A DNA stretch of 19,802 bases from Methanobacteriota archaeon (GTDB lineage: Archaea > Thermoplasmatota > Poseidoniia > Poseidoniales > Thalassarchaeaceae). Where the stretch lies: positions 2,348 to 22,149 of the forward strand of contig PCAI01000027.1 of assembly GCA_002731195.1 (NCBI GenBank). The letters are read 5' to 3'. Positions 6,827-13,994 of this stretch are shown piece after piece. The notes beneath the pieces were generated by a model, which saw nothing but the letters and a program-made list of their open reading frames with translations, was not told the origin of the DNA and made no database searches. The number at the start of each line of letters is the position of its first letter. Position 1 is the first letter of the stretch. The position numbers and the translations under genes are program-made.

Positions 6827-9606
6827 TTATTTTTTTTAGCATTAACTTGTCTTGCTAAGAAACTCACAACATCTAATATTTCGAAATCATGCCTGGGATC
6901 TCCTTCAAATTTTAAACATTCAAAATGACTAACACATTTAGGGCATGTTGTTAGCATAATATCTGCCCCAGTGGCTTTAACTTCATCAAAACGTTGTAAT
7001 CTCAAACCTCTACTATTTTCGTTACATGACATCATGCTCGATACGCCGCAACACAATCCATCTTCTTTGTTATGTTCCATTTCAACAAGGCTAACTCCTT
7101 CTATAGATTGTACTAGTTCTCTCGGCTCATCATAAATATTCATCTGCCTGCCTATTCTACAAGGATCATGATAAGTTACTGTAATATCTTCCTCAGTTTG
7201 TAATTGCATATCAAATCCCTTTTCCGTTAAGTATTCAGTAGTATGCATAACTTTCATGTCATCTAACTCGTAATCTAGTGCAAATGTTCTGAAACATTCT
7301 GCACATGAAGTGACCAGCGTATCTATCCCACTCTCACCGATCTTCTTTTGATTATATTCTTTCAATTTTTCAAAAACTTCTGTTAAACCTTGCCACTTTT
7401 GGTCATGTCCACAGCATTTCAAGAAATCTCTTCCCAAGTATGTTACTTCTTGACCAAGTTCTTCAAAGAGAGTAAAAGCAGATGTTGTAGTCTCTCCAAG
7501 ATTCATAGTCCCTTCATTTACATGGCTGAAAATCATTTCTTGATCTATATAATCAACACAACCAGGATAATAACCAACATTAGAATCAATTGGATAATCT
7601 GCAGTTGAGATAAATGCTTCATCTTCATCTGCTTCAGCAGCTAACACTGCTTGTAAAACAGTATGAGGTATTTCAGCAGCGGGAGGTCCTCCAACTATCA
7701 AATTCCTTCTTATATCGACATATGAGTCATAATCAACCAATTGAGGGCAAGCATTGGTACATGCACTACACGTCAGACATGAATATAGTGGTACTCCATC
7801 ATCTTCATTATTCCAAGTATTATAAATTATATTCAACTTGTCTCCTGCGTTGAATAATCTCACAGGGCATGCATCATCACACAAATCACATCCGTAGCAT
7901 TTATTCATTTCCCATTCATATCCTCTTGCCATGCTACGCATTAACATGAAGACCATTGCCCCAACTCCTAAACAGGGTATGAAAAGTGAGTATATCAATT
8001 TCGCATCCAAGCTTTTTGGGTTTTTATGATAAGTAGGATTTTTAACGGCCATTTCTGATATTTCTTCAATAGTCATAGTACTGTCTCCTCTAATCAATGC
8101 CGTACCATCTTCATCTAATATTAGAGGTTGATATGCTACGGCAGTATAGTCTGTAATCATTGAAATACTTTCATTGATGCCCGCTGATGTTGTGCTATAA
8201 TGCAAAACATAAGATTCCCCAGCATCCAAATAAATCGTTTCAGATGTACAAGAAGATCCTTCCATATTCCATATGTTTTCACCTAAAGAGTTCTCTAAAC
8301 TTATGGTTTGGCTATGTGTGCCGACTCCATAAGTAGATGTTCTAAAATTACATCCGACGTCTGTGGCAATTCTATCTACGCCCAAATTTTCTATGGTAAA
8401 AGTTTTGGATTCAGAAATTGTTTTTTCAAGGCCATCAGATTCACCAAGATAAGAAAATGCTGACATCGCAGAATTTCTCCCTGTTTCTGGATCAGCATGC
8501 CCATTTACTCCTGCGAAATCAATTATCTTATACTTAGTCGGTTGATAAATGCCCCAATTAATCCAATTAGATGCAGTAATTACGCACCATTCTCCATAAT
8601 CTTCTTCTTCTATGGTATCCCATATTGACAATCCACTGGTTTCTGAGTATGGTAAACAATCATCTTCCCAAATTTCCCATACATTTCCCTTCTCGTAATG
8701 GACTAGGGTATCTGACGGTTGTTCTCTCATTTCGTCTAATTGCGATATACTGTCCATGGCCCCGAGTCCTCCATAATTCCAAAAACCTCCTTCATAGATA
8801 GGCCATGTGGCTGTGGAAATTAGTACTGTTATTATTAATGTCCCAATTGTAATTTGCCTACCTATTTTTGGATTAACACGGGCGCCCATGGTATTTAGCA
8901 AAAATTTCCTTATTACGAAATAAAGTACTACGAATAAGAAAACTGCTGTCAAAATCCAGGGTATTGCATTAAAGATTGTTGCAGTCCATGGAGCCTGTCG
9001 GCCACAAAAGAAATATTGATGAGAATCTACAAAGCAATAATTCGTCAAATCTTTTGCATATAATTCCAAAAATATATTAATCGAGAAAACAGATATGAAC
9101 CATACATGTGCTAAATAGGCAGCACCAGCACTTGCAAACCACGGATCCTCTACACCTCTCTTTTCTCTTTTGCCGATTATGAAAGGAGGTAACGCCAATA
9201 TCCCTACTGGTATTCCTGTTATTGCAGCACCCCACCATGCAGCATTCCAGTAAATGAATGGTTGACCGAAGAAATCTCCAATAGGGCCTGCAGGTATGGT
9301 GTATTGGGGTAAATATTCTCCCCATCTTAGATATCCATATGAAAATAGAACATACCAATCAGGGAATACGAAACCAGCCTGAGCAAAAGGATCTGCGGCA
9401 CTATGTAATGGAGGTGGCACAATCCATGAGTAAAAACATATGACCATTACCATACTTGCAAATATTATGGTATCTCTCAATACTTCCGTTGGCCAAAAAG
9501 AATGCCCAACAAACACCCTTCTTCTTTCTTGTTCTGCTTCAACAAGCGCATCTCTTTCGCTGATATAAGTATCAGCAATTCTTCCAAACCTATCTATTAA
9601 TCCCAT
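6823..9606 (-). CDS. cytochrome b C-terminal domain fused to HdrD/DsrK-like iron-sulfur module
   Basis: A 927-residue fusion of parts that are normally separate proteins. Residues 1-240 match the cytochrome b C-terminal half (subunit IV): an arginine-rich N-terminus, helix 45-63, the quinol-site loop with PPPLHSAADPFA and PDWY (82-85, in place of PEWY), then helices near 118-145, 158-184 and 208-233. A further helix at 251-270 leads to an extracytoplasmic domain at 271-537, and a helix at 538-557 returns to the cytoplasm. The rest is a soluble redox module. It has two [4Fe-4S] motifs (Cys570-580 and Cys610-620, both CxxCxxCxxxCP) and two complete CCG modules, C683-x47-CC-x35-CxxC and C816-x35-CC-x34-CxxC. 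Those modules are of the kind that binds a noncubane [4Fe-4S] cluster in HdrB/HdrD. Basic residues at 146-150, 233-250 and 557-561 support this topology. A GGAG ribosome site overlaps the cytochrome b stop. It is the last gene of the Rieske operon. Confidence 0.92.
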   Translation of the reverse strand: MGLIDRFGRIADTYISERDALVEAEQERRRVFVGHSFWPTEVLRDTIIFASMVMVICFYSWIVPPPLHSAADPFAQAGFVFPDWYVLFSYGYLRWGEYLPQYTIPAGPIGDFFGQPFIYWNAAWWGAAITGIPVGILALPPFIIGKREKRGVEDPWFASAGAAYLAHVWFISVFSINIFLELYAKDLTNYCFVDSHQYFFCGRQAPWTATIFNAIPWILTAVFLFVVLYFVIRKFLLNTMGARVNPKIGRQITIGTLIITVLISTATWPIYEGGFWNYGGLGAMDSISQLDEMREQPSDTLVHYEKGNVWEIWEDDCLPYSETSGLSIWDTIEEEDYGEWCVITASNWINWGIYQPTKYKIIDFAGVNGHADPETGRNSAMSAFSYLGESDGLEKTISESKTFTIENLGVDRIATDVGCNFRTSTYGVGTHSQTISLENSLGENIWNMEGSSCTSETIYLDAGESYVLHYSTTSAGINESISMITDYTAVAYQPLILDEDGTALIRGDSTMTIEEISEMAVKNPTYHKNPKSLDAKLIYSLFIPCLGVGAMVFMLMRSMARGYEWEMNKCYGCDLCDDACPVRLFNAGDKLNIIYNTWNNEDDGVPLYSCLTCSACTNACPQLVDYDSYVDIRRNLIVGGPPAAEIPHTVLQAVLAAEADEDEAFISTADYPIDSNVGYYPGCVDYIDQEMIFSHVNEGTMNLGETTTSAFTLFEELGQEVTYLGRDFLKCCGHDQKWQGLTEVFEKLKEYNQKKIGESGIDTLVTSCAECFRTFALDYELDDMKVMHTTEYLTEKGFDMQLQTEEDITVTYHDPCRIGRQMNIYDEPRELVQSIEGVSLVEMEHNKEDGLCCGVSSMMSCNENSRGLRLQRFDEVKATGADIMLTTCPKCVSHFECLKFEGDPRHDFEILDVVSFLARQVNAKKNN
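6830..6837 (+). terminator. T-tract terminator after the three-helix membrane protein
   Basis: Eight consecutive T residues lie 4 bases after the stop codon of the plus-strand gene. Archaeal termination commonly uses such T tracts without a hairpin. The tract lies inside the last codons of the convergent gene, where it encodes part of the lysine-rich C-terminus, so it may be a coding by-product. Confidence 0.4.
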
Positions 9607-9618
9607 TCAATATTCTCC

Positions 9619-10485
9619 TTAATGCGGTTCAGCGATACCTTGTACCCAAACAATAAATAGATGAATCAGAATTAATGCTGTGACCAATACGGGTAAAATG
9701 AACACATGCAAGAAATACATTCTTGTAACCGTCTGCCCTGATAATGTTGTACCAGCAAATAATGCATTAGCCATCCAATCTCCAATTAGGGGGGTTGCAG
9801 TTGCCATATTTATCCCAATCGTAGCCGCGCCAAACGCCAAACTGTCCCATGGTAGGAGATATCCTGAATAACCAAAGAAAATTACGAAAAACATTAATGC
9901 AACTCCAATTAACCAATTTAATTCTCTTGGATTGCGATATGCGCCAGTAAAATAAACTCTACACATGTGTAAGAAAACTGCTGCTACCATAAAATGAGTA
10001 GTCCAATGATGTATTGAACGAATAATATATCCAAATGGCAAAGTAGTCATAATGAATTCCATGCTGCTGTATGCAGGAGTCGGGTCTCCTTCTCCACCAG
10101 GTACATAGTACAAGCCAAGAATACTTCCAGTTATTACTAAGATTATGAAAGCCAAGAATGAAATCCCTCCCAAGCAATATAATGGATACCAATACCAAAT
10201 TATCCTCAGTTTATATTTTTCCGCATGAGTAAGAGGCATTTGCCTATGTACACTATGGAATGCATCTCTACTCATCCCCCAATAGTCTTGTATTCTAAAT
10301 CGAGTATCCAACCAGGAAAACGCCCATAAGAATAACTTCTCTGATACTCCCATATCACTGGCATTTGATTCTACGGCGCGCAGAATATCTTTTCTTGGCA
10401 TATCATCTCTTTCTTTACGCAGTGTAAAAGCAACTATTACAACTACTAATGCGATAAATAGCCACAGAAACCAGAATTGAATCAT
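9619..10485 (-). CDS. cytochrome b6-like protein (N-terminal half of cytochrome b)
   Basis: A 288-residue membrane diheme cytochrome of the b6 type, expected to carry electrons from the outer to the inner quinone site. All four heme b ligands can be placed: His159 and His173 (spacing 14) and His260 and His275 (spacing 15, as in b6 rather than mitochondrial b). The helix B region RSIHHWTTHF and the LHMCRVYFTGAYRNPRELNW segment are very close to PetB. The segment YCLGGIS with Cys104 matches the site where cytochrome b6 covalently binds the extra heme c(n). It has an additional N-terminal helix (residues 3-20) and about 60 polar residues before the b6 core. The stop lies 12 nt before the fusion gene that supplies the other half, and a GAGGT ribosome site precedes the ATG. 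Confidence 0.94.
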   Translation of the reverse strand: MIQFWFLWLFIALVVVIVAFTLRKERDDMPRKDILRAVESNASDMGVSEKLFLWAFSWLDTRFRIQDYWGMSRDAFHSVHRQMPLTHAEKYKLRIIWYWYPLYCLGGISFLAFIILVITGSILGLYYVPGGEGDPTPAYSSMEFIMTTLPFGYIIRSIHHWTTHFMVAAVFLHMCRVYFTGAYRNPRELNWLIGVALMFFVIFFGYSGYLLPWDSLAFGAATIGINMATATPLIGDWMANALFAGTTLSGQTVTRMYFLHVFILPVLVTALILIHLFIVWVQGIAEPH

Positions 10486-10494
10486 CTTAATACC

Positions 10495-11340
10495 TCATCC
10501 ACAATACGCATACCAATCCTTGAAATCGGTTAATGCTTCTATTACATCACCATTTACAGTAAAAGGTATCAGAGGCATCCCATTAGGTGCAGGGCCTCCT
10601 GTTTTTCTTACTCCAATGAATTCAAACGGAGCTCCTTTACCCATACTATTCTTTTCAATAGCAGTAGGATCAAATCTACTAGAGTGGCATATACAGAAGA
10701 GTTTGTCTCCTCCCTCATCAGTTCCACCTGCTGCCCATGTATCGCCAGTATAATTATTAGTAACCAATTGCCATCCTGGGATGCAACACAAATGCGGACA
10801 CCTTGAGAAAATTATGACCATGTTATCATGTATTGACAATGAACTGTATGTTGCATCATCCTCTACTTCTCTGCCAGAGCCAACATACTTGCCACCAAGA
10901 TCATAACCATCTAAATATTGAAATCTTGGTTTATCGGACTGTAATGGTAAATCCTTATTTTCTTCGTGTGGTACATATACTACGTTTACTGGCAATCCGG
11001 ACCATACTCCTTGCGCACCTATCATTCCAGTTTTTGTGTTTGCAGCCGCTACTTGAAAAGAACTATAACTCATTGGTTCTAAATGCCTATCTCCAAACCA
11101 CGCTGTATCTTCTGCCCCCGAAGGTACCCAAAATCTCACAGCACTATCTCCTCCATCGGCTTCAGGTTGCCCCATTAATAGAGAAGCAAACCCTATACTA
11201 CCCAAACTTGCCATTGTAATTAGTCCTGCTGCGGTATTGAATGATAATCTCATAAATTCTCTACGGTCAATCATCTTGATTGATTCCTCGGAATTTATTG
11301 TTTCCGTAGGGATGGGCCGTAATTTGAATCTCCTAGCCAT
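10495..11340 (-). CDS. Rieske iron-sulfur protein with Tat-type signal anchor
   Basis: A 281-residue Rieske [2Fe-2S] protein that would take one electron from quinol on the outer face. The N-terminus carries a twin-arginine motif, DRREFMRLS (Arg26-Arg27), then a hydrophobic anchor at about 33-55 with no obvious cleavage site. The cluster motifs are CPHLCC (Cys181, His183, Cys186) and CICHSS (Cys216, Cys218, His219). The ligands would be Cys181, His183, Cys216 and His219, with a Cys186-Cys218 disulfide; box 1 has an extra adjacent cysteine (Cys185) in place of glycine. An insertion of more than 100 residues precedes the cluster-binding fold. The frame is open to 11379, but that overlaps the upstream gene. 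ATG 11340 has a GAGG site about 9 nt before it, and 11355 is possible. It precedes the cytochrome b gene by 9 nt. Confidence 0.94.
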   Translation of the reverse strand: MARRFKLRPIPTETINSEESIKMIDRREFMRLSFNTAAGLITMASLGSIGFASLLMGQPEADGGDSAVRFWVPSGAEDTAWFGDRHLEPMSYSSFQVAAANTKTGMIGAQGVWSGLPVNVVYVPHEENKDLPLQSDKPRFQYLDGYDLGGKYVGSGREVEDDATYSSLSIHDNMVIIFSRCPHLCCIPGWQLVTNNYTGDTWAAGGTDEGGDKLFCICHSSRFDPTAIEKNSMGKGAPFEFIGVRKTGGPAPNGMPLIPFTVNGDVIEALTDFKDWYAYCG

Positions 11341-11344
11341 TTTA

Positions 11345-11794
11345 TCATGCCTCATATTTTTTCCATGCTTCAGTATCATTCTTTGTTATATATTTGTTTC
11401 TTCTGTGTTTTACTACGACAACATCAGGCATTACATATTTTAAATATATAATTCCCATAATTATCAAAGTCAGTAATGTCATGCCCAGATTAAAGGCAAG
11501 TATTTGTTGATTCCAGTGATTATAAAGCCCATATGACAAAGAACCAGACCAAAATAGAGTCCAAAGCATCCCCCATAATCCTACTAGTATTATTAACCAA
11601 GAATCTCCTGATGGTGCAATGCTTGCTCTAACTATTGTACCTGGTTTTGGCATATTGAATACGCCATGATCAACTGCTTTGGTATAATTTTCTTCTGAAA
11701 TCTCCACACCTTCCAAAGCATCTCTGGCCTCTTCAACAGTGATTTTCCCACTACTAACATCACGTAATAGTTTCATTACTACGTCGTCTTTCAC
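11345..11794 (-). CDS. two-helix membrane protein with helical cytoplasmic head, Rieske operon
   Basis: A 149-residue protein with no family I can name. The first 30 residues (KLLRDVSSGKITVEEARDAL) look like the short helical motif at the ends of SHOCT-like and related bacterial regulatory proteins. Two membrane helices follow at about 66-88 and 98-121, then a basic tail beginning KHRRNKYITKND. By the positive-inside rule both ends face the cytoplasm. It sits between the CxCH exported protein, with which it shares an ATGA start/stop overlap, and the Rieske gene. It is therefore likely a dedicated accessory or structural subunit of the bc-type complex, comparable in position to the small subunits of other bc complexes. 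That role is inferred from the operon only. Confidence 0.8.
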   Translation of the reverse strand: MKDDVVMKLLRDVSSGKITVEEARDALEGVEISEENYTKAVDHGVFNMPKPGTIVRASIAPSGDSWLIILVGLWGMLWTLFWSGSLSYGLYNHWNQQILAFNLGMTLLTLIIMGIIYLKYVMPDVVVVKHRRNKYITKNDTEAWKKYEA

Positions 11795-12609
11795 AGTTGA
11801 TCACCTCTCCGGAGATGCTTGATTCTAAGTCTTAGTAAGTTACTACGTCCTTCATAATGTCTCGAAAATCCATATCTCAAGAATAGCCCACAAAATAAAA
11901 TCACTAGAATTACTGCACCGAATCCCAGAAGTCCAAGCCAATGGGCTCTTAGCTTGGCGCCCATGTGGTGCAAATCAACTTCTTCATTTGTTGGCGCCGG
12001 AGGGTCGATATCTCCATTCCCAGAAAAAATAGTCCTCGTTTTGCCATTATCTTCTCCTTCTTCTAAGATAACACTTAGTCTATTCCATCTATCTAGTGCC
12101 GATGGTATCTGATCGCCATTAACTGAATTCCCAACAAGCCAAATTGTTACTACTTCTTCTGCACCGGTTTCAGGAGAATTCCATATTATGGCCCAAGTTC
12201 TATCTACAGTTTCTGATCCAGAAGAAGTGTGCGTCAAGGTCCCTTCATCAGTTTCCCAATTTTGCACTAAACTCTCATATCCTTCAGAGGCCGATAAAGT
12301 ACCGCTACTAACTCTCATGGAAAAACCTCCAGTTTGCCCTCCAGATAGTATATCAGGGCCTCCAATCAATTGAATTTTCATTTCATAAGATGTACTTCCC
12401 GAGTAATGATAAGGCACGCCATCTAAAACTATGGTTACTGAGTTATCTGGTTCGGAAGAATGACAAGTACATCCAGCAATAGTAACATCTCCTTCGTTAT
12501 TGGCATCGCCTCCGACACCAGAATGAAGTGCTTGACTAGTGCCAGCAACAAACATCAAAATTGCACTTAAAACAATAAGTCTCTTAGGGAACAAATCCAA
12601 CCTATTCAT
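11791..12609 (-). CDS. exported membrane-anchored protein with CxCH motif, possible cytochrome-like subunit
   Basis: A 272-residue protein with an N-terminal signal peptide (about residues 1-28, hydrophobic LIVLSAILMFVAG), an exported beta-rich domain at about 30-190, a Pro/acidic linker, one membrane helix at about 224-244 and a very basic cytoplasmic tail. Near the mature N-terminus lies the sequence IAGCTCHSSEPD: Cys47-Thr-Cys49-His50. This resembles a c-type heme motif but has one residue between the cysteines instead of two. The later domain resembles Reeler-like exported domains that often follow such motifs, from memory only. As first gene of the Rieske operon it could be the electron acceptor of the Rieske protein. 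Alternatives are a metal-binding or purely structural subunit. A GAGGT site precedes the ATG at 12609. Confidence 0.8.
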   Translation of the reverse strand: MNRLDLFPKRLIVLSAILMFVAGTSQALHSGVGGDANNEGDVTIAGCTCHSSEPDNSVTIVLDGVPYHYSGSTSYEMKIQLIGGPDILSGGQTGGFSMRVSSGTLSASEGYESLVQNWETDEGTLTHTSSGSETVDRTWAIIWNSPETGAEEVVTIWLVGNSVNGDQIPSALDRWNRLSVILEEGEDNGKTRTIFSGNGDIDPPAPTNEEVDLHHMGAKLRAHWLGLLGFGAVILVILFCGLFLRYGFSRHYEGRSNLLRLRIKHLRRGDQL

Positions 12610-12647
12610 GCCTTGACCTCTATGATTATTACGCCCACATTAATGGA

Positions 12648-12656
12648 GACTATTAA
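12648..12656 (-). promoter_or_regulatory. weak TATA-like box of the Rieske operon
   Basis: On the minus strand CCTTAATAGTC lies about 40 bp before the ATG at 12609. It could place transcription start near 12626, just ahead of the GAGGT ribosome site. The match is weak, and a second AT-rich stretch near 12685-12698 is an alternative. Confidence 0.3.
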
Positions 12657-12698
12657 GGTTCCAGTATTGCGCTTTGCCCCCCGTTAATATTTTGTTAA

Positions 12699-12706
12699 TT
12701 ATATAT
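12699..12706 (+). promoter_or_regulatory. TATA box of the TPR gene
   Basis: TTATATAT lies about 45 bp before the ATG at 12747. Standard spacing puts transcription start near 12728, which coincides with the left arm of the hairpin described next. This is one of the clearest TATA boxes in the window. Confidence 0.5.
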
Positions 12707-12727
12707 CCTTCAGAAACCTAAAATGTC

Positions 12728-12745
12728 ATGACTCAGAGGAGTCAT
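12728..12745 (+). promoter_or_regulatory. inverted repeat overlapping the ribosome site of the TPR gene
   Basis: ATGACTC and GAGTCAT form a perfect 7-bp inverted repeat around the 4-base loop AGAG. The right arm contains the GAG of the likely Shine-Dalgarno sequence GAGGAG, and the repeat ends one base before the ATG. It could be an RNA hairpin limiting ribosome access, or a DNA operator for a dimeric repressor over the transcription start. Confidence 0.5.
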
Positions 12746-12746
12746 T

Positions 12747-13052
12747 ATGGTAGGCCCATCTTGGAGGAATATCTATGACCTTAAAGATGAACAAATTAGG
12801 GATTTAGGAGAAGCCGAAGATCTTATGGAATTAATGCAGATTTCTGAAGCAGAATCAATATTATTGAATCTAATAGATAAAAGCCCCAATTGTGTTCCTA
12901 TTCTGAATGTAATGGGGCATATGCAAGGAAGATATTTATCTGATTTTGAAAATGCAATACACTATTATGGCAAAGTTTTGGAATTAGAACCTGATAATGC
13001 TTGGGCAAGAGATGAGAGGCGACGTTATCAGAGATATTTGAAGTATGATTAG
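12747..13052 (+). CDS. small TPR-repeat protein
   Basis: A 101-residue soluble helical protein with about two tetratricopeptide-like units. The first covers roughly residues 20-50 (AEDLMELMQISEAESILLNL). The second covers about 55-88 and has the typical AIHYYGKVLELEPDNAWA pattern. TPR proteins bind peptides or other proteins; no partner can be named. The N-terminus (MVGPSWRNIYDLKDEQ) precedes the repeats and may be a docking segment. It has its own TATA box and a hairpin over the ribosome site. The stop lies 33 bp before the GTG of the FtsZ-like gene, whose TATA box is in that gap, so the two need not form one operon. Confidence 0.8.
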   Translation: MVGPSWRNIYDLKDEQIRDLGEAEDLMELMQISEAESILLNLIDKSPNCVPILNVMGHMQGRYLSDFENAIHYYGKVLELEPDNAWARDERRRYQRYLKYD

Positions 13053-13056
13053 TATA

Positions 13057-13064
13057 CTATAAAT
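13057..13064 (+). promoter_or_regulatory. TATA box giving a leaderless FtsZ-like transcript
   Basis: CTATAAAT is centred about 25 bp before the GTG at 13086, the normal TATA-to-start distance in archaea. Transcription would start at or next to the start codon. This fits the absence of a Shine-Dalgarno sequence and supports GTG as the true start. Confidence 0.5.
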
Positions 13065-13085
13065 CTCTATCCTCTATCGGAATAT

Positions 13086-13994
13086 GTGGACCGAAGTACC
13101 ATACTGATATTAGGTGCTGGCGGAATAGGTTGTAAATGGGCAACAAGGGCACATTCTAGGTGTCCAGAAGGTTCTGCTGACCTTCTTCTAATCGATGTCG
13201 ATAAAAACTCGTTTTTGAATGCAAATTCTGCCCATTGCCTTCAATTATCCTTGGGCGATGAAGACAAGGGTACTGCTACACTGAGGAGAATGGCCAAACA
13301 TCGTTTAAAAGACGGAATAAATGATTTTCAAAACCTATTCGACACCTCTGAATTAGTTATCATTTTATCCGGCTTAGGTGGCGGAACCGGTTCCGGCATT
13401 TCTGCCGAACTAGCTACTATTGCCAAGGGTTCTGGTAGTGTAGTCATTAGCATTGTTGGTTTGCCATTCGCAGAACAACCCTTCCGTTCGACCATTGCCA
13501 GAGATGTTTTACCCAATATAGATGAATCCTCAGATATGTGTATAAAATTAAGTATGGAAAGACTTGCATGGCAGGCAAGAAATCGTAAATCTGACTGGGA
13601 ATCAGGTTCTGAATGGATAGAAGAATTAGTAGAAGGTTTGGTTACAACATTGGCTAAAGTTGGAAAAATAAATCTTGATTTAATGGATCTAAAGTCAATA
13701 GTTGGAAAACCAGGAAATGCCACACTTGTTGTCGGTACTGGCGATACAAATGAGCCCGAAAAAGTTGTAAAAGTTGCACAACAATCGCCCCTATATGATA
13801 TTAATGTCGAAGGGGCAAAAGGATGTTTAATTCAGGTTGAAGGTGGTTTTGATATGACGCTGGCCCATTTGAATTTAGTTTCTGATAGCTTTTTATCAGC
13901 ATTGGATCCAGATTGTCAAGTCATTCTAGGGGCCCGTTCTAGCGAAGAAATGACTGGTAAGATTAGATTAGTTGCTGTACTCAGTGGCCTCTAG
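13086..13994 (+). CDS. ftsZ: divergent FtsZ/tubulin-superfamily GTPase
   Basis: A 302-residue protein related to the cell-division GTPase FtsZ, which polymerises into a ring on the membrane. The T4 phosphate loop is LSGLGGGTGSG at 94-104 (usual GGGTGTG/S). The catalytic T7 loop NLDLMD at 196-201 keeps the NxDxxD pattern. The C-terminal half aligns well with FtsZ (SPLYDINVEGAKGCLIQVEG, then DPDCQVILGA). Two nucleotide-contact sites differ: the T1 loop reads LGAGGIGCKWA without the usual Asn, and the T6 region reads LSMERL where IPNDRL is typical, losing the Asn that contacts guanine. There is no N-terminal extension and no C-terminal tail for FtsA/SepF-type partners. Start is GTG 13086; the ATG at 13084 is out of frame. 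It may be a second, non-canonical FtsZ. Its stop abuts the convergent gene without a gap. Confidence 0.85.
   Translation: MDRSTILILGAGGIGCKWATRAHSRCPEGSADLLLIDVDKNSFLNANSAHCLQLSLGDEDKGTATLRRMAKHRLKDGINDFQNLFDTSELVIILSGLGGGTGSGISAELATIAKGSGSVVISIVGLPFAEQPFRSTIARDVLPNIDESSDMCIKLSMERLAWQARNRKSDWESGSEWIEELVEGLVTTLAKVGKINLDLMDLKSIVGKPGNATLVVGTGDTNEPEKVVKVAQQSPLYDINVEGAKGCLIQVEGGFDMTLAHLNLVSDSFLSALDPDCQVILGARSSEEMTGKIRLVAVLSGL

Noticed and set aside
10680..10802. Rieske motifs CPHLCC and CICHSS as c-type heme sites
   Set aside because: Neither is CxxCH; spacing and context match the two Rieske cluster boxes instead.
13328..13723. Open frame of 131 codons opposite the FtsZ-like gene
   Set aside because: Sense-strand protein is clearly FtsZ-like over its whole length; the antisense frame is low-complexity and proline/serine-rich.
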